From [Mycobacterium] crassicus (lineage in GTDB: Bacteria; Actinomycetota; Actinomycetes; Mycobacteriales; Mycobacteriaceae): DNA of 64,000 bases. This document shows positions 45,072 through 53,907 of this stretch, in pieces (the first letter of the stretch is position 1; every line of letters begins with the position of its first letter). The notes beneath the pieces were generated by a model. The model saw only the letters and a list, made by a program, of their open reading frames with translations. It searched no databases and had not been told where the DNA came from. A program made the position numbers and the translations under genes. The stretch is from NCBI RefSeq assembly GCF_020181615.1, contig NZ_CP084029.1, positions 3,345,895 to 3,409,894 of the forward strand, written 5' to 3'.

Positions 45072-47813
45072 ATGACCGTCACATCGCACCCGGAGACCTC
45101 AGCCGACACCACCGACGCGGCGCCGCTGCACCAGGTGGCGCTCGGATTCGAAGACGGCGTCACCCGGTTCATCAACTGCGCCGAGGACCAGACGGTCGCC
45201 GGCGCCTCCTATCGCCAGCGGATCAACATCCCGGTGGACTGCCTCGATGGCGTGTGCGGCACTTGCAAGGCTTTCTGTGAGTCCGGAACCTACGAGCTCG
45301 GTGACTACGTGCCCGATGCGCTCACCGAAGACGAGGCCGCAGCCGGCTACTGCCTGCCCTGCGTGATGAAACCGCGGTCGGACGTCGTACTGCAGATCCG
45401 CAGCACCTCCGAGGTCGCCAAAACTCAGGCCGGCACCTTCTCGGGCACGCTGGTCACGCTCGAGCGGCTCTCGCCGACGACCATGCTGGTCGGGTTGGAG
45501 ATCGCCCATCGCGCCGAGCTGACCTTCCTGCCCGGCCAGTACGCCAACATCGTCGTGCCCGGCGCCTCCCCGACCGAGAAGGTGAGCCGGTCGTATTCGT
45601 TCAGCAATGCTCCCAACGACGACCGGCTGACGTTCCTGGTGAAACTGACTCCCGGCGGGGCGATGTCGACCTACCTCACCGATCGGGCGGCGGTCGGCGA
45701 CCCCATCGAGTTCACCGGACCGCACGGGTCGTTCTTCCTGCGCGAGACCGAGCGCCCGGTGCTGTTGCTGGCCGGCGGCACCGGGCTGGCGCCGGTGCTG
45801 GCGATCCTGCGCAAGCTCCGAGACGACGGCAGCCGGCGCCGCGCCCACCTCATCTACGGCGTCAGCACCGACGATGACCTGGTGGAGCTCGACGCGCTCG
45901 CCGAACTCGCCACCGGACTACCGGGTTTCAGCTGGGACTACTGCGTCTCGGACCCCGACAGCTCCGCACCCAACCGGGGTCCGGACAAGGCCCACGTGAC
46001 CAGCCTGATCGCCCCCGAACACCTCTACGACGGTGACGTCGCCACCTACGTCTGCGGCCCGCCGCCGATGGTCGAGGCGGTGCGCAAGCACCTCACCGAC
46101 GGCGACGTCGCGCTGACCGGCTTCTACTACGAGAAGTTCGCGCTGGCGGTGCCCGGCGCCAGCGAGGCCCCCGCCGCCGAGACCGCCGCCGAACCGGGCG
46201 GGCTGCCGAGCCCCGCCGTGCCGGCCGAAGATCTGCTCACCGCCCCCGACGCGCGAGCGGTGATCGGCCAGGTCATGCTGCCCGCCGCCACCATCGACCC
46301 GTGGCCGGATGCGGTGGTCACCACGCCCGAGGGCGACACCGCCCGTCGTATCCTCGGTCAGCCGCTCACCCCGGCTGGTGCCGGTGGCGTCACCGTGCCC
46401 CTCGACGAGGGCGGTCCGCTGTCGGAAACAGGCGCACGCTCGGTCCTCGGCCAGGAGCTCTTCGCGGCCGTGTCCACCCCCGGGCCCTCGGCTGCGCCGA
46501 CCGTCCCGGCGCCCACTGTCGCCCCCGACGGCTACCAGATCGGCGAGGAACACCCGGCGGTGCACGAATCCGACGCGATCTTCGAGGCCCGCGAGGCACT
46601 GGAGCTCGGTGCGGTGGAACTGACTCTGGGCCGGCTGACCAGCCAACAACTCACCGGCTACCGGCTGCTGGCAGAGTCGACGCTGCCCTACGTCGACGGC
46701 GACCGTCTGGTCGACGCCACCCAGTACACCGAGACCAACGCGGCGTTCCACGAGTACCTGTTCACCCTCACCGGCAACGAACACCTGCTGCAGGCCTACC
46801 AGGCCCTCGGGGTGAAGGGCCGGATGGGCGAGGTGCTGCGCAACGCCACCTGGTGTCACCCGCTGTGCGCCCAGGACCACGTCGACATCGTCGCGGCGTT
46901 CGAGGCCGGCGACCGCACCGGCGCGCGGGGTCTGATCTCTGCGCACGCCGACCGGGCCAAGCAGACCATGCGCCGCGCGATGGCCGACGCCCTGGCCGAA
47001 CGGCGCCCGAGGTTCATCACCCCCGGCCGCTTCGCCGGCAAGGTCGTGGTGGTCACCGGGGCCGCACAGGGCATCGGCGAACGCACCGCCCGGCGGATCA
47101 ACGCCGAGGGCGGCACGCTGGTGCTGGCCGACCGCTCCGCACTGGTCGACGAGTTGGCCCGGGAGCTCGCCGAGGAACCGGTCGCCGGCAGTCCGCAGAC
47201 CCTGGCGGTCACCGTCGACCTCGAACAGCCCGAGGGTGCTACTGATCTTGTGCAACAGGCACTTTCGCGGTTCGGCCGGATCGACGTGCTGATCAACAAT
47301 GTGGGCGGGGCGATCAACTTCAAGCCGTTCACCGAGTTCAGCGGCGCCGAGATCCGCGCCGAGCTGGACCGTTCGCTGCTCACCACGCTGTTCGCTTGCC
47401 GCGCCGTGCTGCCCTCAATGGTGACCCACGGGCAGGGGGTGATCGTCAACGTCTCGTCGGCGGCCACCCGGGGCGTCAACCGGATTCCGTATTCGGCGGC
47501 CAAGGGCGGCATCAACGCGATCACCGCGTCGCTGGCGATGGAGTACGCCGACGCCGGCATCCGGGTCTGCGCCACCGCGCCGGGCGGTACCCAGGCGCCA
47601 CCTCGCCGGATCTCCCGCGGCACACCGGAGGCCGGCAGCGACACCGAGCGGGCCTGGTTTCAGGCCCACATCGACCAGACCATCGACTCCTCACTGCTCA
47701 AGCGTTACGGCACCCTCGACGAGCAGGCCGCCGCGATCTGCTTTCTGGCCTCCGACGAGGCGTCCTACATCACCGGGACGGTGTTGCCGGTCGCCGGCGG
47801 CGATCAGGGCTGA
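45072..47813 (+). CDS. benCD: BenC reductase - FCD domain - BenD dehydrogenase fusion
   Basis: 913 residues in one frame. (1) BenC, 1-365: plant-type [2Fe-2S] cysteines 57, 62, 65 and 97; FAD motif RSYSFSNAP; NADH motifs AGGTGLAPVLAIL and YVCGPPPMVEAV. (2) A linker of about 130 residues with three AR-x-x-x-GQ repeats (394, 424, 455). (3) A GntR-type FCD sensor domain, about 494-640, with the metal-site pattern Asn556-x3-His560, His603, His625 and no winged helix. (4) BenD, 652-913: SDR with TGAAQGIG, Ser795/796, Tyr807, Lys811. It should reduce BenA and oxidise the benzoate cis-diol to catechol. BenC and BenD are separate proteins in Pseudomonas and Acinetobacter. Confidence 0.92.
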   Translation: MTVTSHPETSADTTDAAPLHQVALGFEDGVTRFINCAEDQTVAGASYRQRINIPVDCLDGVCGTCKAFCESGTYELGDYVPDALTEDEAAAGYCLPCVMKPRSDVVLQIRSTSEVAKTQAGTFSGTLVTLERLSPTTMLVGLEIAHRAELTFLPGQYANIVVPGASPTEKVSRSYSFSNAPNDDRLTFLVKLTPGGAMSTYLTDRAAVGDPIEFTGPHGSFFLRETERPVLLLAGGTGLAPVLAILRKLRDDGSRRRAHLIYGVSTDDDLVELDALAELATGLPGFSWDYCVSDPDSSAPNRGPDKAHVTSLIAPEHLYDGDVATYVCGPPPMVEAVRKHLTDGDVALTGFYYEKFALAVPGASEAPAAETAAEPGGLPSPAVPAEDLLTAPDARAVIGQVMLPAATIDPWPDAVVTTPEGDTARRILGQPLTPAGAGGVTVPLDEGGPLSETGARSVLGQELFAAVSTPGPSAAPTVPAPTVAPDGYQIGEEHPAVHESDAIFEAREALELGAVELTLGRLTSQQLTGYRLLAESTLPYVDGDRLVDATQYTETNAAFHEYLFTLTGNEHLLQAYQALGVKGRMGEVLRNATWCHPLCAQDHVDIVAAFEAGDRTGARGLISAHADRAKQTMRRAMADALAERRPRFITPGRFAGKVVVVTGAAQGIGERTARRINAEGGTLVLADRSALVDELARELAEEPVAGSPQTLAVTVDLEQPEGATDLVQQALSRFGRIDVLINNVGGAINFKPFTEFSGAEIRAELDRSLLTTLFACRAVLPSMVTHGQGVIVNVSSAATRGVNRIPYSAAKGGINAITASLAMEYADAGIRVCATAPGGTQAPPRRISRGTPEAGSDTERAWFQAHIDQTIDSSLLKRYGTLDEQAAAICFLASDEASYITGTVLPVAGGDQG

Positions 47814-47850
47814 GCAATACTGCTCTCGACATGCCGGCCGCACTTACCAT

Positions 47851-50490
47851 GTGGCGGTGAGCAGATCGGCCGCGGCATGCGTCGGACGTGATCACGAGCT
47901 GGCTGAGCTGGCCGGGTTTCTCGATGCCGCCGCAACACGCGGCGCCGCAATGGTATGCATCACCGGTCCGTCCGGAATCGGTAAAACCGCCCTGCTGCGT
48001 CGCCTCACCGAGACCCACCGCGGTCCGGTGCACTCGGCGCAGGCGATGGACTGGGAGACCGACAGTCCCGCCGGGGTTCTGCGTCAGCTGCTACAGGAAT
48101 CCCCGCCGACCGAACCGGTCGCCGCGGCCGCCTGGCTGGCCGACCGGGTCACCGGCGACGGCCCGACGCTGATCGTCGTCGACGACGCCGAGTTCGCCGA
48201 CCCGGTCTCGCTGAAAGCACTGAGCACACTGGTACGCCACCGGCAGTCCTCGGCGATCCTGGTGCTGCTCGCGATGACGACTCCGACTCCCCTGCTGGCC
48301 GGATTCGGTACCGAGGAGATCCGGTTGACCGGGCTTTCCCCCGCCGCGGTCGCCGACCTGGCCCGGCTGCGCGGCCGGGTGCTGCACCCGGCGATGGCCG
48401 AGCTGTTGACCCGCCACACCCGCGGCAATCCCCGCGACGTGCTCGCGCTGCTCGACGAGCTGCCGGCGTCGAGTTGGGCGCAGCCGGACGCCCGGCTGCC
48501 CGCCCCGGCGCACGTCACCGCCGACGTACGGGTTCGGCTCGATCACTGCAGCGCCGACACCCGCGCCCTGATCGAAGCCCTGGCGATCCTGGACCCGGAC
48601 GAATCCCTTGACGCCGCAACGCAGTTGGCCGGTCTGACCGATCCGCTCGACGCGATCGACGAGGGCGTCGCAGCCAACTTGATCACTATGACGGCCGACC
48701 AACGCCCCCACCTTTGCGATCCGCTGACCACCGCCGCCGTCGTCGCCATCATGGGGGTGCGCGCCGTGGCGGCGGCGCATCACCGGGCCGCTGAGGTCGT
48801 CGTCGACCCGGCCCGCCGGCTGCGGCACCTGGTCGCGGCCACCCCGACCACCGATCCGCAGCTGGCCGACCGCGTCGATCAGCTGGCGCACGACCGGTCC
48901 GGGGCCGGGGCGTGGGCCGAGGCCGCCGGGCTCTACCGCGATGCCAGCCGGCTCACCGCCGATCCGCTGCTGCGCGACGAGCGGCTGACCCGGTCGGTGG
49001 ATGCGCTGGTCGCCGCCGGGGACTGCGCGGGAGCGGCCACCTTGGTGCCGGTTGTGGAGAGCCTGCGGGAGACCCCGCTGCGCAACGCCGTGTTGGCCTA
49101 CCTGGCAGTGCTTCGCGGCCGGGCGGCCGAGGCGGAGGTCCGGTTGCAACGCGCCTGGGACATCGTCAACGCCGAACGCGACCCGGCGACGGCGGCCCTG
49201 ATCGCCCAGCGCCACGTGCTGAACTCGCTGATGCGGTGCCGCGGGGACGAGCTGGTCGGCTGGGCGGATCGCGCGATCGCGCTGGCCGGCGACGACTCCC
49301 CCGCCGGGCTCGAGGCCGCCGCGATCCGCGGACTCGGGCTGGCGGCGTCGGGCCGATCCCGCGAAGCCGCCGCCGGCTACGACGACCTCGGCGCGCGCGT
49401 CCGGGACGGGGCGCAGGCCCAGCGTGTCACGATGGGCCGCGGCTGGTTTCAGCTGAGCATGGACGAGGTCGACGGCGCCCGCAGCAATCTGGAGAGCGCC
49501 GTGGCGATGGCCGAGCTGGGCGGCTCGTCGCGAATCACGCTGTGGGCCCTCGCGTGGCTGGCCCGCGTGCAGTTCACCGTCGGAGACTGGGACCGCGCGC
49601 TGGACAGTGCCCGGCGGGGCCGCGAGCTGGCGGCCGGGACGGGCATCGTGCTGGTCACACCGCTGCTGGCATGGACCGAGGCCCAGGTGTACGCGCTGCG
49701 CGGATCCTGGCAGGCCGCCACTGCAGCAGTGTCGGCGGCGGACGCGGTGACCGGCGACTACGAGCTGATGCGGCTTCCCACACTGATCGCCCGCGCCGGC
49801 CTCGCCGAGGCCGAGGCCGATCACGCCACCGTGCGGCGGGTTCTCGAACCGTTGACCAAAGCGTCCTGGGATCCCGCACAGCACGAACCTGCGCTGTGGC
49901 CGTGGGTTGACATGCTGGCGGGTGCGCTGGTCAGCGACGGCCAACTCGGTGCGGCCGAGGCGTTTTTGGGCTCCCACGAACGGTTCTGCCGCGGCCACCG
50001 GTCCGCGCAGGCGCGGCTGTCCGCTGCGCGCGGCAGGCTGTTGGGCGCCACCGGCGACCTCGCCGCGGCACGCCGGTGCTTCGACGAGGCACTGGCACTA
50101 CTCGACGGACTGCCGATGCGCTACGACCTGGCCCGAATCAACTTCGCCTACGGCCAGACGCTGCGCCGCGCCGGTAAGCGCCGCGATGCCGACCCGATCA
50201 TCCGCACCGCCCGCGAGCTGTACCTGTCTCTGGGCGCGCAGACCTTCGTCGACCGCTGCGAACGCGAACTCAAGGCCGGCGGCGTGCATCAACTGCGCGG
50301 TTCACGCCGCAACGCCGAACTCACCCCGCAAGAAGAGGCAGTGACAGCACTTGTCGCACAGGGTCTCTCGAATCGGGAGGTCGCCGCCGAGCTGTACATC
50401 TCGGCGAAGACGGTGCAGTACCACCTGACCCGCATCTACGCGAAACTGGAAGTGCGGTCGCGTTCCGAGTTGGCCGCACTGCGTCGCTGA
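47851..50490 (+). CDS. LuxR-family LAL-type ATPase regulator, probable ben regulator
   Basis: 879 residues from a GTG (a second GTG is two codons later). An AAA/STAND ATPase domain has Walker A TGPSGIGKTALLRRL (39-46) and Walker B TLIVVDDAEFAD. A long helical TPR-like middle follows, and the C terminus is a LuxR helix-turn-helix (LVAQGLSNREVAAELYISAK). It lies 37 bp after the ben genes. LuxR-type BenR proteins control ben operons in Rhodococcus (recalled), so it probably activates ben genes in response to benzoate. It could equally serve the alicyclic cluster downstream. Confidence 0.87.
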   Translation: MAVSRSAAACVGRDHELAELAGFLDAAATRGAAMVCITGPSGIGKTALLRRLTETHRGPVHSAQAMDWETDSPAGVLRQLLQESPPTEPVAAAAWLADRVTGDGPTLIVVDDAEFADPVSLKALSTLVRHRQSSAILVLLAMTTPTPLLAGFGTEEIRLTGLSPAAVADLARLRGRVLHPAMAELLTRHTRGNPRDVLALLDELPASSWAQPDARLPAPAHVTADVRVRLDHCSADTRALIEALAILDPDESLDAATQLAGLTDPLDAIDEGVAANLITMTADQRPHLCDPLTTAAVVAIMGVRAVAAAHHRAAEVVVDPARRLRHLVAATPTTDPQLADRVDQLAHDRSGAGAWAEAAGLYRDASRLTADPLLRDERLTRSVDALVAAGDCAGAATLVPVVESLRETPLRNAVLAYLAVLRGRAAEAEVRLQRAWDIVNAERDPATAALIAQRHVLNSLMRCRGDELVGWADRAIALAGDDSPAGLEAAAIRGLGLAASGRSREAAAGYDDLGARVRDGAQAQRVTMGRGWFQLSMDEVDGARSNLESAVAMAELGGSSRITLWALAWLARVQFTVGDWDRALDSARRGRELAAGTGIVLVTPLLAWTEAQVYALRGSWQAATAAVSAADAVTGDYELMRLPTLIARAGLAEAEADHATVRRVLEPLTKASWDPAQHEPALWPWVDMLAGALVSDGQLGAAEAFLGSHERFCRGHRSAQARLSAARGRLLGATGDLAAARRCFDEALALLDGLPMRYDLARINFAYGQTLRRAGKRRDADPIIRTARELYLSLGAQTFVDRCERELKAGGVHQLRGSRRNAELTPQEEAVTALVAQGLSNREVAAELYISAKTVQYHLTRIYAKLEVRSRSELAALRR

Positions 50491-50546
50491 CCGTCGCCGA
50501 CCACGGCGACCAGATTCGGCGATCCGGCCATCTTCCGCCCAAACGC

Positions 50547-50610
50547 TTGACATCGAATCCGATGAGAATCTACATTCATCACAAATGAATAGTGATTCAT
50601 TCTTCATGAA
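50547..50610 (+). promoter_or_regulatory. SigA-type promoter with overlapping ATTCAT/ATGAAT operator array
   Basis: TTGACA (50547-50552), an 18-bp spacer and TACATT (50571-50576) form a near-consensus promoter for the alicyclic-acid operon. Over and just after the -10 lie ATTCAT (50574-50579), ATGAAT (50585-50590), ATTCAT (50595-50600) and the palindrome TTCATGAA (50603-50610). Such nested dyads suit a TetR repressor, most simply the one encoded at 56281. The rest of 50491-50665 holds no gene. Confidence 0.7.
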
Positions 50611-50665
50611 CCCTGACTCATTGTTCTCACCTGTTGACCATCGGCAGCCCGACCCAGGAGATCCC

Positions 50666-51460
50666 GTGACCATCTACGAAGACATCACCTACGAGGTCGA
50701 CGGCCCCGCGGCCGTCATCACCATCAACCGTCCGCACCGTTACAACGCCTTCCGCGGCCAGACGGTGGAGGAGATGATCAAGGCGTTCCGGGCGGCCTGG
50801 GCCGACACCCGGGTCGCGGCGATCATCCTCACCGGTGCCGGCGAGAAGGCCTTCTGCACCGGCGGCGACGTCAAGCAGCGCGCCGAGACCGGCGACTACG
50901 GTCCCACCGAGAGCGGCATGTTCGAGATCGGCTACCTGCACAAGCTGATTCGCGACGTACCCAAGCCCGTGATCGCCGCCGTCAACGGTGTCGCCATCGG
51001 CGGAGGTCACGTGCTGCACGTGCTGTGCGACCTCTCGATCGCCTCTCAGAACGCCAAGTTCGGTCAGGCCGGCCCCCGCGTCGGATCCTTCGACGCCGGC
51101 TTCGGGTCGGCGTTTTTGGCCCGGGTCGTCGGCGAGAAGCGGGCGCGGGAGATCTGGTACCTGTGCCGGCAGTACGACGCCGCCACCGCCGAGCGCTGGG
51201 GGCTGGTGAACTGGGTGGTTCCGGCCGACCGCCTGCTCGACGAGGCGAAGTCCGTCGCCGCCGAGATCGCCGAGAAGAGCCCGACCGCGCTGCGCTTCCT
51301 CAAGCAGTCGTTCAACGCCGACACCGACCACCAGGCCGGGTTGAGCAACATGGCGATGTCGGCGCTGGAGATCTTCGTCCACACCGACGAGGGCAAGGAG
51401 GGCGCCGCGGCGTTCGCCGAGAAGCGTCCCGCCGACTTCGGCCAATTCGTCACCGCCTGA
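50666..51460 (+). CDS. badI: 2-ketocyclohexanecarboxyl-CoA hydrolase-like (BadI/MenB type)
   Basis: 264 residues from a GTG with AGGAG. It is of the crotonase fold, with the MenB/BadI signature CTGGDVKQRAETGDYG, GPRVGSFDAGFGSAFLARVV and EIWYLCRQYDA. BadI opens the 2-oxocyclohexanecarboxyl-CoA ring to pimeloyl-CoA; MenB closes a ring in menaquinone synthesis. The neighbours (BadH-, AliA- and GcdH-like genes) favour BadI. It is the first gene of the operon, 26 bp before the BadH-like gene. Confidence 0.82.
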   Translation: MTIYEDITYEVDGPAAVITINRPHRYNAFRGQTVEEMIKAFRAAWADTRVAAIILTGAGEKAFCTGGDVKQRAETGDYGPTESGMFEIGYLHKLIRDVPKPVIAAVNGVAIGGGHVLHVLCDLSIASQNAKFGQAGPRVGSFDAGFGSAFLARVVGEKRAREIWYLCRQYDAATAERWGLVNWVVPADRLLDEAKSVAAEIAEKSPTALRFLKQSFNADTDHQAGLSNMAMSALEIFVHTDEGKEGAAAFAEKRPADFGQFVTA

Positions 51461-51486
51461 GATCGCACGACACCGGGAGCATCGCT

Positions 51487-52218
51487 ATGAGTAAGACAAT
51501 CGCACTGGTCACCGGGGCCGGGTCGGGTATCGGTAAGGCGATCGCGCTGGCCTTTGCCGCACAGGACGATCGGGTGATCGCCGCCGACCTCGACCTGGCC
51601 GCCGCGCAAGCCACCGCCAAAGAACACCCGGAGCTCGTCACCGCACTGCCGGTCGACGTCTCCGACCGCACCCAGGTCGACGCGCTGCGCGACCGTGCGC
51701 ACGCCGAGGTCGGCGTCCCCACCGTGGTGATCAATGCCGCCGGCTGGGACCGCACCGATCAATTTCTCAACGCCACAACCGAATTCGCCGAGAAAGTGGT
51801 GGCCATCAACTACCTGGGACCGGTGCACATCTGCAGCGCCTTTCTGCCCGGGATGATCGAGGCGGGCGGCGGACGCGTGGTCAACCTGGCCAGCGACGCC
51901 GGGCGGGTCGGCAGTGCCGGGGAGAGCATCTATGCCGGCGCCAAGGGCGGTGTGATCGCACTGACCAAGTCGCTGGCCCGTGAAATGGCCCGCCATGCGA
52001 TCACCGTCAACTGCGTCTGCCCCGGGCCGACCGACACGCCACTGTTTGCGGCTCAGCCCGAGAAGCTGAAAGAGGCTTTGGTGAAAGCGATTCCGTTCCG
52101 CCGGCTGGCCCGTCCGGAGGAGGTGGCCGCGCCGGCACTGTTCTTCGCCTCCGACGCCGCGTCGTTCATCACCGGCCAGGTGCTCAGCGTCAGCGGTGGC
52201 CTGACGATGGCAGGCTGA
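51487..52218 (+). CDS. badH: SDR dehydrogenase, BadH-like (2-hydroxycyclohexanecarboxyl-CoA dehydrogenase)
   Basis: 243 residues of the classical SDR fold: TGAGSGIGKAIAL, INAAGWDRTDQF (a BadH-like variant of NNAG), NLASDAGRVG, and YxxxK in SIYAGAKGG. It would oxidise 2-hydroxycyclohexanecarboxyl-CoA to the ketone used by BadI. The assignment rests on motif resemblance and on the adjacent badI-like gene; another acyl-CoA substrate is possible. Confidence 0.78.
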   Translation: MSKTIALVTGAGSGIGKAIALAFAAQDDRVIAADLDLAAAQATAKEHPELVTALPVDVSDRTQVDALRDRAHAEVGVPTVVINAAGWDRTDQFLNATTEFAEKVVAINYLGPVHICSAFLPGMIEAGGGRVVNLASDAGRVGSAGESIYAGAKGGVIALTKSLAREMARHAITVNCVCPGPTDTPLFAAQPEKLKEALVKAIPFRRLARPEEVAAPALFFASDAASFITGQVLSVSGGLTMAG

Positions 52219-52227
52219 TCTGCGCCA

Positions 52228-53907
52228 ATGAGCACCGTCTACGACCCCACCGCATACCGGGCATTCTTCGAGCGGGATTTCAACTATCTCAACGGGTTCC
52301 GCCGCAATGTCGCTAGGTACGGTGACCACCTGGCGCTCGCCGATCCGGTTACCGGTCACCGGCTGACCTACCGCCGACTCGGTGAGCGCGTCGATCGGAT
52401 CGCCGCCGGCCTGCTGACAACCGGCGCGCAGCGCACCGATGTGGTCGCCTACCAACTGCACAACGGTCCGGAGTTCGCCGAGCTCTACCTGGCCACCCAG
52501 GCCGCCGGGCTGGTCGGGTCCCCGGTCAACTATCGACTGGCGGCCGGCGAAGTCGCCCACATCCTCGACTCCTGCCGGCCGACGGTGTTCATCTATGACG
52601 CCGAACTGTCCGCAACGCTGAGCGGTGCACTCGAACGCGCGTCGCACCGGCCGGCGGTGATCGTCGCCGTCGGCAACGATGAACCGATCCACGCTCCCGG
52701 CAGCGCGGTGATCCGCTACGCCGATCTGCTTGCCGAACAACCGGTTCGGCTACCTGATCCGGGCCGCACCGTCTGGGACGAAACCACCCGGCTCTACACC
52801 TCGGGGACCACCGGGATGCCCAAGGCCGTCCCGCTGAACAGCATGATCGAGATATTCAGCGCGCACGACGTGATCATGCACTTCCCGATGACCCCCGACG
52901 ACGTCACGCTGAACATGACGCCGTGGTTCCATCGCGGCGGATTGTATTCGGGCGGGCCGAATCCGACGTTCTACGTCGGCGGACAGGTGGTTCCGATGCG
53001 CAACTTCGATCCCGCGAAGACGCTGGACATCATCGCCGAACACAGCGTCACCTTCCTGATCGGGGCACCCACCAACCTCGCGCTGCTGGCCGCCGCGCAG
53101 CAGGATCGCCCGCGTGATCTGTCCAGTCTGCGCGGCATCGTGACGATGGGCGCCCCACTGGAACGCGATGCGGCCCTGCACTATCAGCAGGTGTTGTACC
53201 CCCGGATCTTCAACGGTTACGGCAGCACCGAGGGGTTCTGGAACACCTTCCTGCGGCCCGGCGACCTGCCCGACCATGCCGGCAGCGCCGGGCGCAGCTG
53301 CACCGACGACGACGTGCGGGTCGTCCGGATCTACGACGACCGGCCGGCCGACCCGGACGACACCGTCGCCACCGACGGCAGCGACGTCGGTGAGGTGATC
53401 GTCCGCTCCCCCAAGTGCAGTGTCGGATACCTCACCGCCGACGATCAGGAGCGGCAGAAATTCCGCAACGGCTGGCTACACGTCGGCGACCTGGCCACCT
53501 GGGACGCCGAGCAGTACATCACGATCGTGGGCCGCAAGGACGACATGCTGGTCTCCGGCGGTGAGAACGTCCACCCGGTGCAGGTCGAGGAGGCCATCAA
53601 CGAACACCCTCAGGTGTTGGACTCCCTGGTCGTCGGCGTGCCCGATCCGAAGTGGGGCGCGCTGGTGGTGGCCTACATCGTCTCCGGCCAGCCCACCCCC
53701 AGCGCCGAGGAACTCGACGAATTCTGCCGCTGCCACGCCCTGCTGTCACGATTCAAACGGCCGCGGGCCTATCGATTCGTCGACCGCCTGCCGATCTCGG
53801 CGACCGGCAAGAAACTCCACCACCAGGCGACGTCCACGGCGGCCGAGGAATTCGCCGCCGGCCGTTTCATCACACCGAATCCCCTCGACACAAGGACCGC
53901 CCGATGA
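52228..53907 (+). CDS. aliA: Acyl-CoA ligase, cyclohexanecarboxylate-CoA ligase (AliA)-like
   Basis: 559 residues of the ANL superfamily. The AMP-binding loop is LYTSGTTGMPKAVP. Further motifs are FNGYGSTEGFWNTF and GWLHVGDLATWD, with the C-terminal lysine in LPISATGKKLHH. It activates a carboxylic acid with ATP and CoA. The context points to cyclohexanecarboxylate or a related alicyclic acid. Its stop overlaps the next ATG by 4 bp (ATGA). Confidence 0.78.
   Translation: MSTVYDPTAYRAFFERDFNYLNGFRRNVARYGDHLALADPVTGHRLTYRRLGERVDRIAAGLLTTGAQRTDVVAYQLHNGPEFAELYLATQAAGLVGSPVNYRLAAGEVAHILDSCRPTVFIYDAELSATLSGALERASHRPAVIVAVGNDEPIHAPGSAVIRYADLLAEQPVRLPDPGRTVWDETTRLYTSGTTGMPKAVPLNSMIEIFSAHDVIMHFPMTPDDVTLNMTPWFHRGGLYSGGPNPTFYVGGQVVPMRNFDPAKTLDIIAEHSVTFLIGAPTNLALLAAAQQDRPRDLSSLRGIVTMGAPLERDAALHYQQVLYPRIFNGYGSTEGFWNTFLRPGDLPDHAGSAGRSCTDDDVRVVRIYDDRPADPDDTVATDGSDVGEVIVRSPKCSVGYLTADDQERQKFRNGWLHVGDLATWDAEQYITIVGRKDDMLVSGGENVHPVQVEEAINEHPQVLDSLVVGVPDPKWGALVVAYIVSGQPTPSAEELDEFCRCHALLSRFKRPRAYRFVDRLPISATGKKLHHQATSTAAEEFAAGRFITPNPLDTRTAR

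Noticed and set aside
46301..47245. Alternative frame inside the benCD fusion
   Set aside because: Arg/Gly-rich shadow; the main frame has continuous FCD and SDR homology here, which also argues against a frameshift making the fusion.
50666..51460. Naming the crotonase-fold gene menB
   Set aside because: Motifs fit both MenB and BadI, but no men genes are near and BadH/AliA/GcdH-like genes are adjacent.
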